Translations under genes and position numbers: made by a program
The notes under the pieces: model-generated
The model's input: the letters and a program-made list of their open reading frames with translations, nothing else
Told to the model about the DNA's origin: nothing
Database searches by the model: none
Origin: JASLEW01 sp035544895
GTDB taxonomy: Bacteria; Acidobacteriota; Thermoanaerobaculia; Multivoradales; UBA5704
DNA: 64,000 nt
NCBI GenBank assembly: GCA_035544895.1
Contig: DASZZM010000009.1
Coordinates: 62,001-126,000, forward strand
Direction of reading: 5' to 3'
Part shown: one piece after another, positions 50,573 through 58,366 of the stretch
Layout: each line of letters opens with the position of its first letter
How positions within the stretch are numbered: the first letter of the stretch is position 1

Positions 50573-50823
50573 GGCGGAGACGATGTCAGTCTGAGCCCTG
50601 TCCGGCCCTCGTCGAGGACCCCGCTGTAAATGGGAACGAGCCCGCGCGACCTTGTTCCAGTGATCCGATGAGTGCCTTATACTGCGTATCCTGAAAACCA
50701 GGCTCAGCCCACGGCGGCCTCGTCGCGGGCAAGTTTCACCGCCACTCCGGCCCGCCCCGAGCCGCGCTGGCCGCGCCTTCCGCGGTCTGGTGAGACAGGC
50801 GGGAAGGGAGAGAGGAGAAAGAG

Positions 50824-51663
50824 ATGTCAGTAGTGCCCACGCCGTTCTTCCAGGCCGGCGCGAGGATTCTCGCCTTGGCCGCGATCCTGTGCAGCGCGCA
50901 TGCCCCGGCCCCAGCGTTTGCCGCAGCCGGCTCTGCCCCGTTCGCAGCAGCCGTGGAAGCGAGTGCGCCGTCTCGACCGCCCGCCTCGACTGCAGGCGCG
51001 CCGGCGCGCCCTGCCGTCAAGCCGGCCAAGGCGTCTCGCGGTTTCACCGCGCTCGCCGCCTCCGCGCTGGCAAGCCCGCCCTCCGGCCCACCGTTCTGCG
51101 GAGTGAGCAATCCGTTCGGCAGAGCCATCGTCTGCGTCCAGGAGTATGCGCTCTGCATCGCGGCGCCATGCGTGTTGATCCCGGGCTCGTCGAGCTCGAA
51201 GGGGTTCCCGCAGGCCACCTGCGAGTGCCTCACTCTGCGCGGCGCCTCGATCGGTGAGGCTTCCTGTCAGGACCGCGCTCCAACGCTATCGCCCGGCCAC
51301 CGGCTCCTTGTCTCGACCTACTCGTACCAGCTCGACCTGCCAGGCTACAACTTGATGACCTGCCCGTCCGCGGTGAACGGCACGACACTCCGTTACGCCG
51401 ACTGCTACAACATGCCCTGCCGCGAGGCCCCCCATGACCCGGCGAAGTCCATCTGCACCTGCCCCGTCCTGGAGGCGAAGGTTGGAGACCAGCCGCTCAC
51501 CTTCATCACCCGCGGCGGCAAGTGCGATACCACCGCCTGCTCCAGCCCGACGACGATCTGGTCCGGCGCGCCCACTCAGGCCGACGAATGGGTCAACTGG
51601 CAGTTCGCCTGCGACCTCGGCATGCACCATCCACCCGACCCTCTGCGCTGCCCTGGTCAATGA
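50824..51663 (+). CDS. Secreted Cys-rich protein
   Basis: A 279-residue protein with a signal peptide (ILALAAILCSAHAPAPAFAAA, cleavage near residue 35) and an Ala/Pro-rich linker. The mature domain (about 85-279) has about 18 Cys in paired patterns (CVQEYALCIAAPCVLIPG, CECLTLRGASIGEASCQ, CYNMPCREAPHDPAKSICTCPVLE), so it should be disulfide-stabilised outside the cell. No known domain is recognised; the CxC...CTCP spacing vaguely recalls EGF-like folds. GGAGAAAGAG precedes ATG 50824. Confidence 0.75.
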   Translation: MSVVPTPFFQAGARILALAAILCSAHAPAPAFAAAGSAPFAAAVEASAPSRPPASTAGAPARPAVKPAKASRGFTALAASALASPPSGPPFCGVSNPFGRAIVCVQEYALCIAAPCVLIPGSSSSKGFPQATCECLTLRGASIGEASCQDRAPTLSPGHRLLVSTYSYQLDLPGYNLMTCPSAVNGTTLRYADCYNMPCREAPHDPAKSICTCPVLEAKVGDQPLTFITRGGKCDTTACSSPTTIWSGAPTQADEWVNWQFACDLGMHHPPDPLRCPGQ

Positions 51664-52280
51664 GCGTCGCCAAGATGGCATAATATTACCCTTTGCGGTA
51701 AGATAGAGAGTATGGGCAAGCGCTGCGCCCCCAAGCTGCCCTCCGTCCTTCTCGGCGGCCGCTCGGGCTGGTTCCAAAGCGGCCGGCGGCGGCGGCGTAG
51801 TCCCTTTTTGGTACCACACGTCCCTGTTCAAGGCATTGAAGGAGGCCATAGCCTTAACTTACCAACTGATGAAGAGACTTGATCCTGGACCCGTGCCGAG
51901 GCCCCGCAGAAGGAGCAACTGGTCATCCGGAGCCTTGAAGTCGTCCCAGGGGAAGGTGTCCAAGAACGCTCTTGCGCCCACCAAGTTATGGGAATAAACT
52001 ATTTAGAGAATGGAGCGGTTGCGGATAAACTTCGCCCTCAGGCGGCCGGCAGGCGCGCCGGGCGAAGGCCTTCCGCCACAACGGACGCTAGCCTCACCTG
52101 CGCGCCGAGGCGACCAGTGTGTCTCGTCCACGACCGAGGGTCGCACACTTCTTGCTTGAGGGCTTCGGCGCCTTCGAGAGAGGTGGTTCATGCCCAGCGC
52201 CTGCCGGCGGTTGAGTCCCGTCACCACGGCAGGTCGCTGTGAGGGTGTTCTAAACCGGATCTCAAGGAGGAGGACCAGCG
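51664..52280. other. 617-base region without a supported gene
   Basis: A short inverted repeat TTACC-CTTTGC-GGTAA (51686-51701) precedes a 57-codon frame (ATG 51712) whose composition does not look protein-like. A second short patch (TTCAAGGCATTGAAG, about 51829) resembles the palindrome at 50214. It ends with the good ribosome binding site of the next gene (GGAGGAGG at 52265-52272). Confidence 0.4.
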
Positions 52281-52511
52281 ATGCCGAGAATTCTCGTGGT
52301 CAAAGGAGTGGTCCTGTGCCTGAGCCTATTGCCGCTAGCGGCGGCGGCTCAAGCTCCAGGACTTCCCCCGGAGGCGGACGCCGTGTGCGGTGGCTTGAAG
52401 GCGCGCCACTTCGCCTGTCGACTCGAAGCCCCGATGGTGGAACAGAGATATCTCCCGGGAACCACGGACTGTGGCGACGGACCGGGCGGCTGCGTTCTTA
52501 TCCAGATCTGA
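52281..52511 (+). CDS. Small secreted Cys-containing protein (76 aa)
   Basis: GGAGGAGGACCAGCG precedes ATG 52281. Residues 1-22 are a signal peptide (ILVVKGVVLCLSLLPLAAAAQA). The mature peptide of about 54 residues has four Cys (AVCGGLKARHFACRLEAP ... TTDCGDGPGGCVLIQI). The gene ends 13 bases before the ATG of the beta-propeller gene, and the two form a probable operon. No family is known. The tail CGDGPGGC is Gly/Pro-rich between two Cys, comparable in style to the DPGG proteins but not the same motif. Confidence 0.72.
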   Translation: MPRILVVKGVVLCLSLLPLAAAAQAPGLPPEADAVCGGLKARHFACRLEAPMVEQRYLPGTTDCGDGPGGCVLIQI

Positions 52512-52524
52512 TCGGGTGACGACC

Positions 52525-53658
52525 ATGCGGACCTTGCGCCTTCTTGCGGTTTCACTCCTCCTCCTGTCGCTCGCCGCTACGGCCGGGTCGGCCGCCGCCG
52601 GCGCGGCCGGCGTACATCAGACGGCCGGCCAGCGCCACTGCTCGCTCGCCGTCCCGCTCTCTATTCCGCCGGCGTGGATCAGCAGCGCCGTCTTCGTCCC
52701 GTCGCTCCAGAGGATCCTCGTCGTGGATAGCGCCCTGAACCGTCTACTCCTCTTTACAGAAGGCGGTCAAGGCACGGTCATCCCCGATCGCGAGATCGCC
52801 CAGGCCGCCAAGTTGCCGTCCCTGGTCGCGGCCACCGCGAACGGCTTCGTGCTCAAGCTCGTGGGCCGCGATGTCGTCACCTTCGGACCGGACCTGCGTC
52901 TGGCAGCCCAGAGCAAGTCACTGGTTGCCGCCGCCCCGGGCGGCCAGGGCACGCTTGGCTCGATCTACCAGTGGACCGTGGCAGGACCCTCGATCGTTGC
53001 CTATGGGTCGATCCGATCTGCGAACTTCCCGGACGGCTACCAGCTTGGCTTCTTGCGCACTCCTCTCCCCGATCACCCGGGCGTCACCGAGATGCTGATG
53101 CCCTTCGAAGATGGGACCTACTACGTCTATGGCAACCAATACCTCAGCTCGGTGGGCTCGACGGCCTATTTCCTCCGGATGGGGATGGGCAAGAGAGCGA
53201 CTCTCTTCAAAGTGCCTCCCGGCGCGAGCGAGCCGGTGCCACTGGAGAATGCCGTTCCGGATCTCTTCCGCGGCGTGCAAACTCTCAAGGTGAAGATGAC
53301 CGGGCCGGCCGACGCTCCGGCTGCCTACGCCGAGCTGGAAAAGCTTAAGATCCCTGCGGGCCTCTGCACGGGACCCGACGGCTTTCTCTATCTGCTCACC
53401 AGGCAGCCCGGGAAGCTTGCCGGACGGACCGACTGGTGGCTCCATCGCATCGATCCCGAGGACGGCCGCGTCACGGGCAAGGCGCATCTGCCGACCAACG
53501 CCAAGCACCTCACCGTCGTCGCAGGCCCCGACCGGTTCTTTCTCTTCGAGAGAGGGGACGTTAATCCCATCGGGAGCCAGGTCATCAAGTCGCTCATCTC
53601 CGTCGACGCCTCGGTTGTCGAGCATGCCAGCCTGGAGGGCACCGAGATCTGTCCCTAG
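52525..53658 (+). CDS. Secreted beta-propeller-like protein (copy 1)
   Basis: A 377-residue protein with a signal peptide (MRTLRLLAVSLLLLSLAATAGSAAAG). The body has repeated hydrophobic strands of beta-propeller character, such as ISSAVFVPSLQRILVVDSALNRLLLFT, LPSLVAATANGFVLKLVGRDVVTFGPD and GLCTGPDGFLYLLTRQPG...WWLHRIDPEDGRVTGKAHLP (NHL/6-bladed style). It follows a small Cys-rich secreted protein, as does the propeller gene at 56994 with the Cys-rich gene at 58091. Possibly a carrier or receptor for the small partner. ATG 52525. Confidence 0.65.
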   Translation: MRTLRLLAVSLLLLSLAATAGSAAAGAAGVHQTAGQRHCSLAVPLSIPPAWISSAVFVPSLQRILVVDSALNRLLLFTEGGQGTVIPDREIAQAAKLPSLVAATANGFVLKLVGRDVVTFGPDLRLAAQSKSLVAAAPGGQGTLGSIYQWTVAGPSIVAYGSIRSANFPDGYQLGFLRTPLPDHPGVTEMLMPFEDGTYYVYGNQYLSSVGSTAYFLRMGMGKRATLFKVPPGASEPVPLENAVPDLFRGVQTLKVKMTGPADAPAAYAELEKLKIPAGLCTGPDGFLYLLTRQPGKLAGRTDWWLHRIDPEDGRVTGKAHLPTNAKHLTVVAGPDRFFLFERGDVNPIGSQVIKSLISVDASVVEHASLEGTEICP

Positions 53659-53768
53659 CCTCGACGCTGATCCCTCTGCCGCCGCCGGCGGGTTGGTGGA
53701 ATCCCGCCGGCAGGCCAGTCCGCACGCCGATGTCCCAGGGCTGCTGGCACGCTGCACCCGCACCGAGC

Positions 53769-54560
53769 TCAGTCAGGCGGCGTTGCGCCTTGCGGCCGCC
53801 GCGGTGCGGGCCTTTCGGAGCGCAGAAGGTAAGAAATGTGGAGGGTTTCCTGGCGCTTCTGCCGCCGAGATGGGGCCAGAGCAGCGGCGACTAGCTTCTG
53901 GCTATTGACCCCTTGGGGCCTGAAGGGCAAGACTTCTCCTCCCTTCACACAAGCCTTCTGATTCTGGTCCCACGTCCCCCCAATACCCGGGCATCCCCGG
54001 GTGAAGAGGTTGATCGAGATGGCCCGGGCCTGCTCGGTCGTCAGGGCCGGACGCACCAATTCCATCGCGATGGTGGACGTGGTGTCGAACGCGGCTAGCA
54101 CCGCCGCGTTCTTTGCGGGTTGGGCCTTGAGGTCTTGCCGCTCCAAGGCGTTCTTTGCGAGTTGGGCCTCGAGGTTTTGCCGCTCCAAGGTCGCAAGGCG
54201 GCGTGCATGCGCGCGTTCGACTACGGCAAGGTTCAAGGCCGCAAACCCAGCGATAAGCGCGAAGAGCAACGACGCCGCAAGCGCGAAGCGTTGAACGGGC
54301 GGGCCGAAGAGGAGGGGCCTTTTCCGCCTGACCGGCGGAAAGGATCCGCCAGGCTCTTCGAGTGCCGCTTGAAGAAACTCTGCCAGTGCGGCGACCGATG
54401 CGCTCTCGGACGCAAAGACCTCATCCAAGGCCTGCTGGCACTCCTCATCCGTGTCGAGATAGCGCAGGAATCCCTCGGAGGCCTCTCCCGTCTCGATAAA
54501 GCGCTTGAACTCACCGCGCCACGCCGGATCGACGTGGCGCAAGACCTCCTCGTTGACCAT
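53769..54560 (-). CDS. Single-pass membrane protein, probable anti-sigma partner
   Basis: A 263-residue protein. The N-terminal cytoplasmic part (VNEEVLRHVDPAWRGEFKRFIETGEASEGFLRYLDTDEECQQALDEVF) is acidic and helical; one membrane helix follows (FALAASLLFALIAGFAALNLAVV, about 93-115), then a coiled-coil stretch with a short repeat (LERQNLEAQLAKN-ALERQDLKAQPAKN) and a periplasmic tail with one Cys pair. No zinc motif is seen. It sits downstream of a sigma factor on the same strand, the normal place for an anti-sigma factor; it could instead be an effector. ATG 54560 follows GGGGGAG. Confidence 0.65.
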   Translation of the reverse strand: MVNEEVLRHVDPAWRGEFKRFIETGEASEGFLRYLDTDEECQQALDEVFASESASVAALAEFLQAALEEPGGSFPPVRRKRPLLFGPPVQRFALAASLLFALIAGFAALNLAVVERAHARRLATLERQNLEAQLAKNALERQDLKAQPAKNAAVLAAFDTTSTIAMELVRPALTTEQARAISINLFTRGCPGIGGTWDQNQKACVKGGEVLPFRPQGVNSQKLVAAALAPSRRQKRQETLHISYLLRSERPAPRRPQGATPPD

Positions 54561-54710
54561 GGCTCCCCCTTGGAACTCGACTCAGTTCGTGGTCTTGGCG
54601 GCGAAAGCATTCGCCCCGAGTTCAGAGGAATGACGGGCCAGGAGGCTTTTCTTTACAGCTTCTCGCTATATCTCATTGCAGCCTTGTTACTTGCAGAATC
54701 GCGTCGGGGG

Positions 54711-55403
54711 TCAGCGCTCGCCCTTTTCCCTGACTTTCCCGAGGGAGGCCGCCAACCGCCTGCGGAGCCGGAAGAGGCGCACCGCCACCCTGGAATACGG
54801 CTCGCTCCGTCTCTGCGCGATGCTCCTAATCGAGAGTCCCTTCCAAAAGCGCAGCTTAATCAGCTCGAGATCCTCTCGGGACAGACGGCGCAGCGCTTCG
54901 TTCAAGGCGGCGAGACTGCTCTCGCTCCTGCCTGCTGCTTCCCCGTCAAAGCTGGCCGCTACCAGGTCCGGCGCGGCCTCCTCCAGGAGCGCCGCTTCCC
55001 GGTCTTTCCGCTTGACGAGATCCCTGGCCCGGTTCCGCAGACAGCTAAACAGGTAGGCGGCGGGGGCCACGCTCTGCTCCAGGCGCCGAAGGAGGTCAGT
55101 GGTCTGAAAGTCGAGCATGACCCCCTGGGCAAGGTCATCGGCATCCGATTGCGAGAGCTGCAAATGCAGGCCGGCGAGCCTCGCCAGCCGACCGACCCGC
55201 GCCCGGACTTCTTGCCAGACAGATTCGTCTCGCTGCGGCGGACGCTGGCCAAAACCCGGAGCCGTGGCGTCGGCTTGCAACCGTCTGACCAGCTCGTGCC
55301 AGGTTAAGTGGCGCTCGCCCCACTCTGGACCGCCGCGAGGGCCGAGATCCAGGCCCTCAACCGGGAGTCCAGAAGGCGCTTCGCCTTCAAGTAGACCGGC
55401 CAT
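54711..55403 (-). CDS. ECF-type sigma factor
   Basis: A 230-residue sigma70-family protein. Region 2: DADDLAQGVMLDFQTTDLLRRLEQSVAPAAYLFSCLRNRARDLVKRKDRE. Region 4: LREALRRLSREDLELIKLRFWKGLSIRSIAQRRSEPYSRVAVRLFRLRRRLAASLGK (here read as NEALRRLSREDLELIKLRFWKGLS). The N-terminal 85 residues are longer than usual. The start ATG 55403 lies 100 bases inside the preceding gene, an unusual overlap; a later start is possible but none with a ribosome binding site was seen. It should drive promoters of envelope or secreted proteins in this region, but no binding sites were identified. Confidence 0.82.
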   Translation of the reverse strand: MAGLLEGEAPSGLPVEGLDLGPRGGPEWGERHLTWHELVRRLQADATAPGFGQRPPQRDESVWQEVRARVGRLARLAGLHLQLSQSDADDLAQGVMLDFQTTDLLRRLEQSVAPAAYLFSCLRNRARDLVKRKDREAALLEEAAPDLVAASFDGEAAGRSESSLAALNEALRRLSREDLELIKLRFWKGLSIRSIAQRRSEPYSRVAVRLFRLRRRLAASLGKVREKGER

Positions 55404-56263
55404 CGCTTGCTCGGTGGTGTCTCAAGGACCACCTGTGGCGCGGGACCGCCGAGCAAGACCTGTCTCAGCAGGCCCTGCATCAGGTCTGTCTCCGCGGCGT
55501 CTTCCCCCTGGATCTCTCCAATCACCTCCGTGAGAAGACGATCATAGCTCTCCTTCTTCAAGAGAGGTGCGTCCGGCAGCCACGGCGCGCCCGCCAGAGG
55601 AGAACCGCCCGGCAACGGCGGGCCGGCCCCCCCGGAGCCGATCGGCCTTCCACTCCGCGCAGTGGTGATGAACGCGCCAACCAACGCGACTGCGCTGGTG
55701 ACCACGAGCACGCCTAGGAACCATCTGGAAACCCGCCGGAACCTGACCTGGTCAGAGTCATCGCATTCCTCCCTACCGTGCGCTAAGAGCCTCCACCACC
55801 TTAGGCTCAGCGGCCTGGTCGAGGCTAGAACCAGCGTATCGCCCACACGCCAGGTGAACTCCGAGTCACCCGGCCCGCTCACAACGATATTAAGGTACTG
55901 CTTCAAGTCTCGGTCGTAATCGTCCGAGGGCGCCCAGTCGAGGGCTTTCCCGTTCAGCCTGCCACGAAACGTAGCCGAGCCACCAGGTCTTTCTTCGAAC
56001 TCGAGACGGATCCTGCAGGTCAGCTCTCCGGCAATGTGGGTGAAAAAAAATGTTGTCCCCGTCGCGTTGGGCACAGTCGAGTAATGGAGGTGGGAGTCCT
56101 TCGCGAAAACGCGGTCGGCAAGATTATCTTCGTACTTCCAAAGGCCGAGCAGCCCCACGAAGAGCACGGCGGCCGCCGTCGCATGACGAGTAAGAATCTC
56201 CCAGGTAGCCTTCAGTGGCCACAGACAGAGGCGCCAGACGGACCTCCAAGAATCAGTTGACAA
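55304..56263 (-). CDS. Two-helix membrane protein upstream of the sigma factor
   Basis: A 319-residue protein. A membrane helix (ATAAAVLFVGLLGLWKYE, about 28-45) precedes a periplasmic beta domain (RVFAKDSHLHYSTVPNATGTTFFFTHIAGELTCRIRLEFEERPGGSATFRGRLNG), then a second helix (FLGVLVVTSAVALVGAFI, about 185-205) and a cytoplasmic helical tail. The start is TTG 56263 with GGAGAG. It overlaps the sigma factor gene by 100 bases. Together with the gene at 53769 this looks like a three-gene signalling unit. I do not recognise the family. Confidence 0.68.
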   Translation of the reverse strand: MSTDSWRSVWRLCLWPLKATWEILTRHATAAAVLFVGLLGLWKYEDNLADRVFAKDSHLHYSTVPNATGTTFFFTHIAGELTCRIRLEFEERPGGSATFRGRLNGKALDWAPSDDYDRDLKQYLNIVVSGPGDSEFTWRVGDTLVLASTRPLSLRWWRLLAHGREECDDSDQVRFRRVSRWFLGVLVVTSAVALVGAFITTARSGRPIGSGGAGPPLPGGSPLAGAPWLPDAPLLKKESYDRLLTEVIGEIQGEDAAETDLMQGLLRQVLLGGPAPQVVLETPPSKRWPVYLKAKRLLDSRLRAWISALAAVQSGASAT

Positions 56264-56432
56264 AAGGCTCTCCGTAGCTTGCCGCAGTTTTCAAGACGCT
56301 ACAGTACGGCGTCGAGAGCTGTCAAGGCACACACCCGGCTCACCGGCCAAACGGAAGACGCACAAAGACGAGAAAAGATCGGCACGGCTCGACCCGTGCC
56401 TGAATTTCGCCGTCACCGCTCGGAGCGCCGGA

Positions 56433-56790
56433 TCAGATCGCCTTGCGGCAGAAAAGCCGCACGCCGGCTCGCTCCAGATAGTCGACGAGCTCTCGCGGAT
56501 CGACCTGTCGATCGGCGGCCACCAGTCCGGAGGCGGTAAACGTTCGAGCCTTTATCGCTCTCGCGGCGAGCACCGCCGGCGCGACGGCGACCAGGTAGCT
56601 GTGCCGCGGATGGACGAACCCCGCGGCATGCCGCGCGCCGCCGGCGTCTTCGACCTCGACGGCGAACCCGCCCGACCTGGCGCCGAACCATTTCGCGATT
56701 CGGCGGCCGGCCGCCTGCGTGCCACGCAGCAGGCTGCGCACCGTTGGGTGGCGCGCGGCTGCGCCGAACAGCGCGTTGGGCAGCCGCCGC
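56433..56790 (-). pseudogene. Duplicated 3' end of the saccharopine-dehydrogenase-like gene
   Basis: LPNALFGAAARHPTVRSLLRG...RHSYLVAVAPAVLAARAIKARTFTASGLVAADRQVDPREL...LERAGVRLFCRKAI repeats the last 115-120 residues of the protein at 33725-34753, at about 93 percent DNA identity by eye over about 360 bp. The 5' two-thirds of the gene is absent, and the frame is preserved only within the copy. Copy boundaries are near 56430 and 56790. Confidence 0.9.
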
Positions 56791-56993
56791 CGTTGACGAA
56801 ACCCTTGACAGAGCCGGAACTGCCGGCGACAATCTGAATAGTTTCGGCCTGGCGCTAATGATGAACTTATCTGTATATTGACAGGCTTCTCTGAGTCGTC
56901 CGGTGCGGGTGTGGGCACCGGCGACAGCCCAGGCGTTGTGGAGAGGCGGACAAGCAGGAGCCACGTCTGAACCGGAAACTGTCACACGACCTT

Positions 56994-58064
56994 GTGGCCG
57001 CGGCCTGGGGCCTGATCGGCCTCACCGGGGGAGCGGCGGTTCGGCCGGCATCGCTGCCTCCGGCGCCGCCGATACCGGCAGGGTTGCGCATCCTCTCGGA
57101 GGTGACGTTGCCGTCGGCGCTGGCGCGGGCGTGCGACATCCGGTGGGCGGGTGAGCGCTCGGTCTACCTGGGCCTGGGTGTTGACGGCACGGTGGAGGTG
57201 AGACTCGACGCGGCGGGCGCGGCCGCGAAGGAGGTGATCCCCGGACGGTCGAAGCCGGGCGGGTTCTCGGCGACGCACCGAATCGCCGCCTCCGCGAAGT
57301 ACCTCGTCGCCGCGGGTCCGGCCTTCTGGGTGACCTGGCGCCGCCTCGACGACCCGGTGCGCTCCGATGCGGCCTTCGAGGCCATCCAGGCGATCGACCT
57401 GCGCGACGGCCAGCTGGCGCTGGTCGGGGCGCGCCGCGACGAGCGCGGCAAGTTCGGAGCGGACGGGGCGATCGCCTGGACGGGTTCGCTGGACAAGCGG
57501 CTGACCGACCTGAAACCGCTGCTCTACGACGCCGGCGGTCCGGGAGCCCCGACGATGAACCGCTGCCTGGGTGCCGAGCTGGGCGCGACGCGCTTTCTCG
57601 CCGACGGGTCGCTCTTCGTGCTCCCCGGAGTCCAACCGGGCGCCAGTCTGTTCGACCGCGAGGGCAAGCTCGTGCGCACGTGGGACACCGCGGCCCTGGG
57701 TATCGACGCCGACTGCACGGGCTTGAGCGAGGCCGTGGCGGCACACCTCGCGGCGAGCTACGAGCAGCGCCAGGTCTGGATCAATCAGCGCCACCTGGTC
57801 GACGCCGTCCTGCCGTTGCCCGAAGGGCCGGGCCTGCTGGTGCGCAGGGTCGAGAAGGGGCGCACCCGCTGGGATCTCAAGGTGCTGCGACGCGAAGGGC
57901 CGGTCAAAACCATTGCTGTTCCGCTCGAGGGGAGCAGCGAGTTCTTTGCTCTCGGCGGCGACGTCCGCGCCGGGAGGATCGTCTTGCTGCTGCACGAAAA
58001 GACGCTGCGGGGGCGGGAGCACCAACTGCCCCGCACGATCGAGGCCTCGCTGCCCGCCGGCTGA
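56994..58064 (+). CDS. Beta-propeller-like protein (copy 2)
   Basis: About 356 residues from GTG 56994, with a short Ala-rich hydrophobic N-terminus that may act as a signal. The body has propeller-like strand sets (AWAGERSVYLGLGVDGTVEVRLD style, ATHRIAASAKYLVAAGPAFWVTWRRLDD, VQAIDLRDGQLALVGARRDE). It resembles the propeller at 52525 in length and layout though not strongly in sequence. It is followed at once by a Cys-rich secreted peptide gene and a giant repeat protein. A start earlier than 56994 is possible. Function unknown. Confidence 0.58.
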   Translation: MAAAWGLIGLTGGAAVRPASLPPAPPIPAGLRILSEVTLPSALARACDIRWAGERSVYLGLGVDGTVEVRLDAAGAAAKEVIPGRSKPGGFSATHRIAASAKYLVAAGPAFWVTWRRLDDPVRSDAAFEAIQAIDLRDGQLALVGARRDERGKFGADGAIAWTGSLDKRLTDLKPLLYDAGGPGAPTMNRCLGAELGATRFLADGSLFVLPGVQPGASLFDREGKLVRTWDTAALGIDADCTGLSEAVAAHLAASYEQRQVWINQRHLVDAVLPLPEGPGLLVRRVEKGRTRWDLKVLRREGPVKTIAVPLEGSSEFFALGGDVRAGRIVLLLHEKTLRGREHQLPRTIEASLPAG

Positions 58065-58090
58065 GGCCCTGTGGAGCAAAGGAGGAGCCT

Positions 58091-58366
58091 ATGAGTCGCA
58101 GGGTTGCGTTGCTGGTCGCCCTCATCCCGTTGTTGCTCGCGAGTGCGGTGCCGGTGTATGCCGAGTGCTACGACTATCCCGATTCTCACATGTACGACTT
58201 CGGCCTCGATCAGGGAGGCGGCGCGTGTGTGGGGAACGGTGGGGGGTGCAGGGAGTGCGTCCGAGATGCACCCCCGGGGGGCCAGGCCAGCGTCTGTGTC
58301 AATGACTGGGGCGACTCCTTCGACATCATTTGCTATTACTTCGGCGTTATGAACCAGCTGCCTTGA
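58091..58366 (+). CDS. Small secreted Cys-rich protein (91 aa)
   Basis: AAGGAGGAGCCT before ATG 58091. Signal peptide residues 1-24 (MSRRVALLVALIPLLLASAVPVYAE). The mature part of about 67 residues is acidic/aromatic (CYDYPDSHMYDFGLDQGGG) with six Cys (ACVGNGGGCRECVRDAPPGGQASVCVNDWGDSFDIICYYFG). A disulfide-rich small exported protein. The gene sits between the propeller gene and the giant repeat protein, and its TGA is embedded in the TTGA start of the latter. Confidence 0.75.
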   Translation: MSRRVALLVALIPLLLASAVPVYAECYDYPDSHMYDFGLDQGGGACVGNGGGCRECVRDAPPGGQASVCVNDWGDSFDIICYYFGVMNQLP

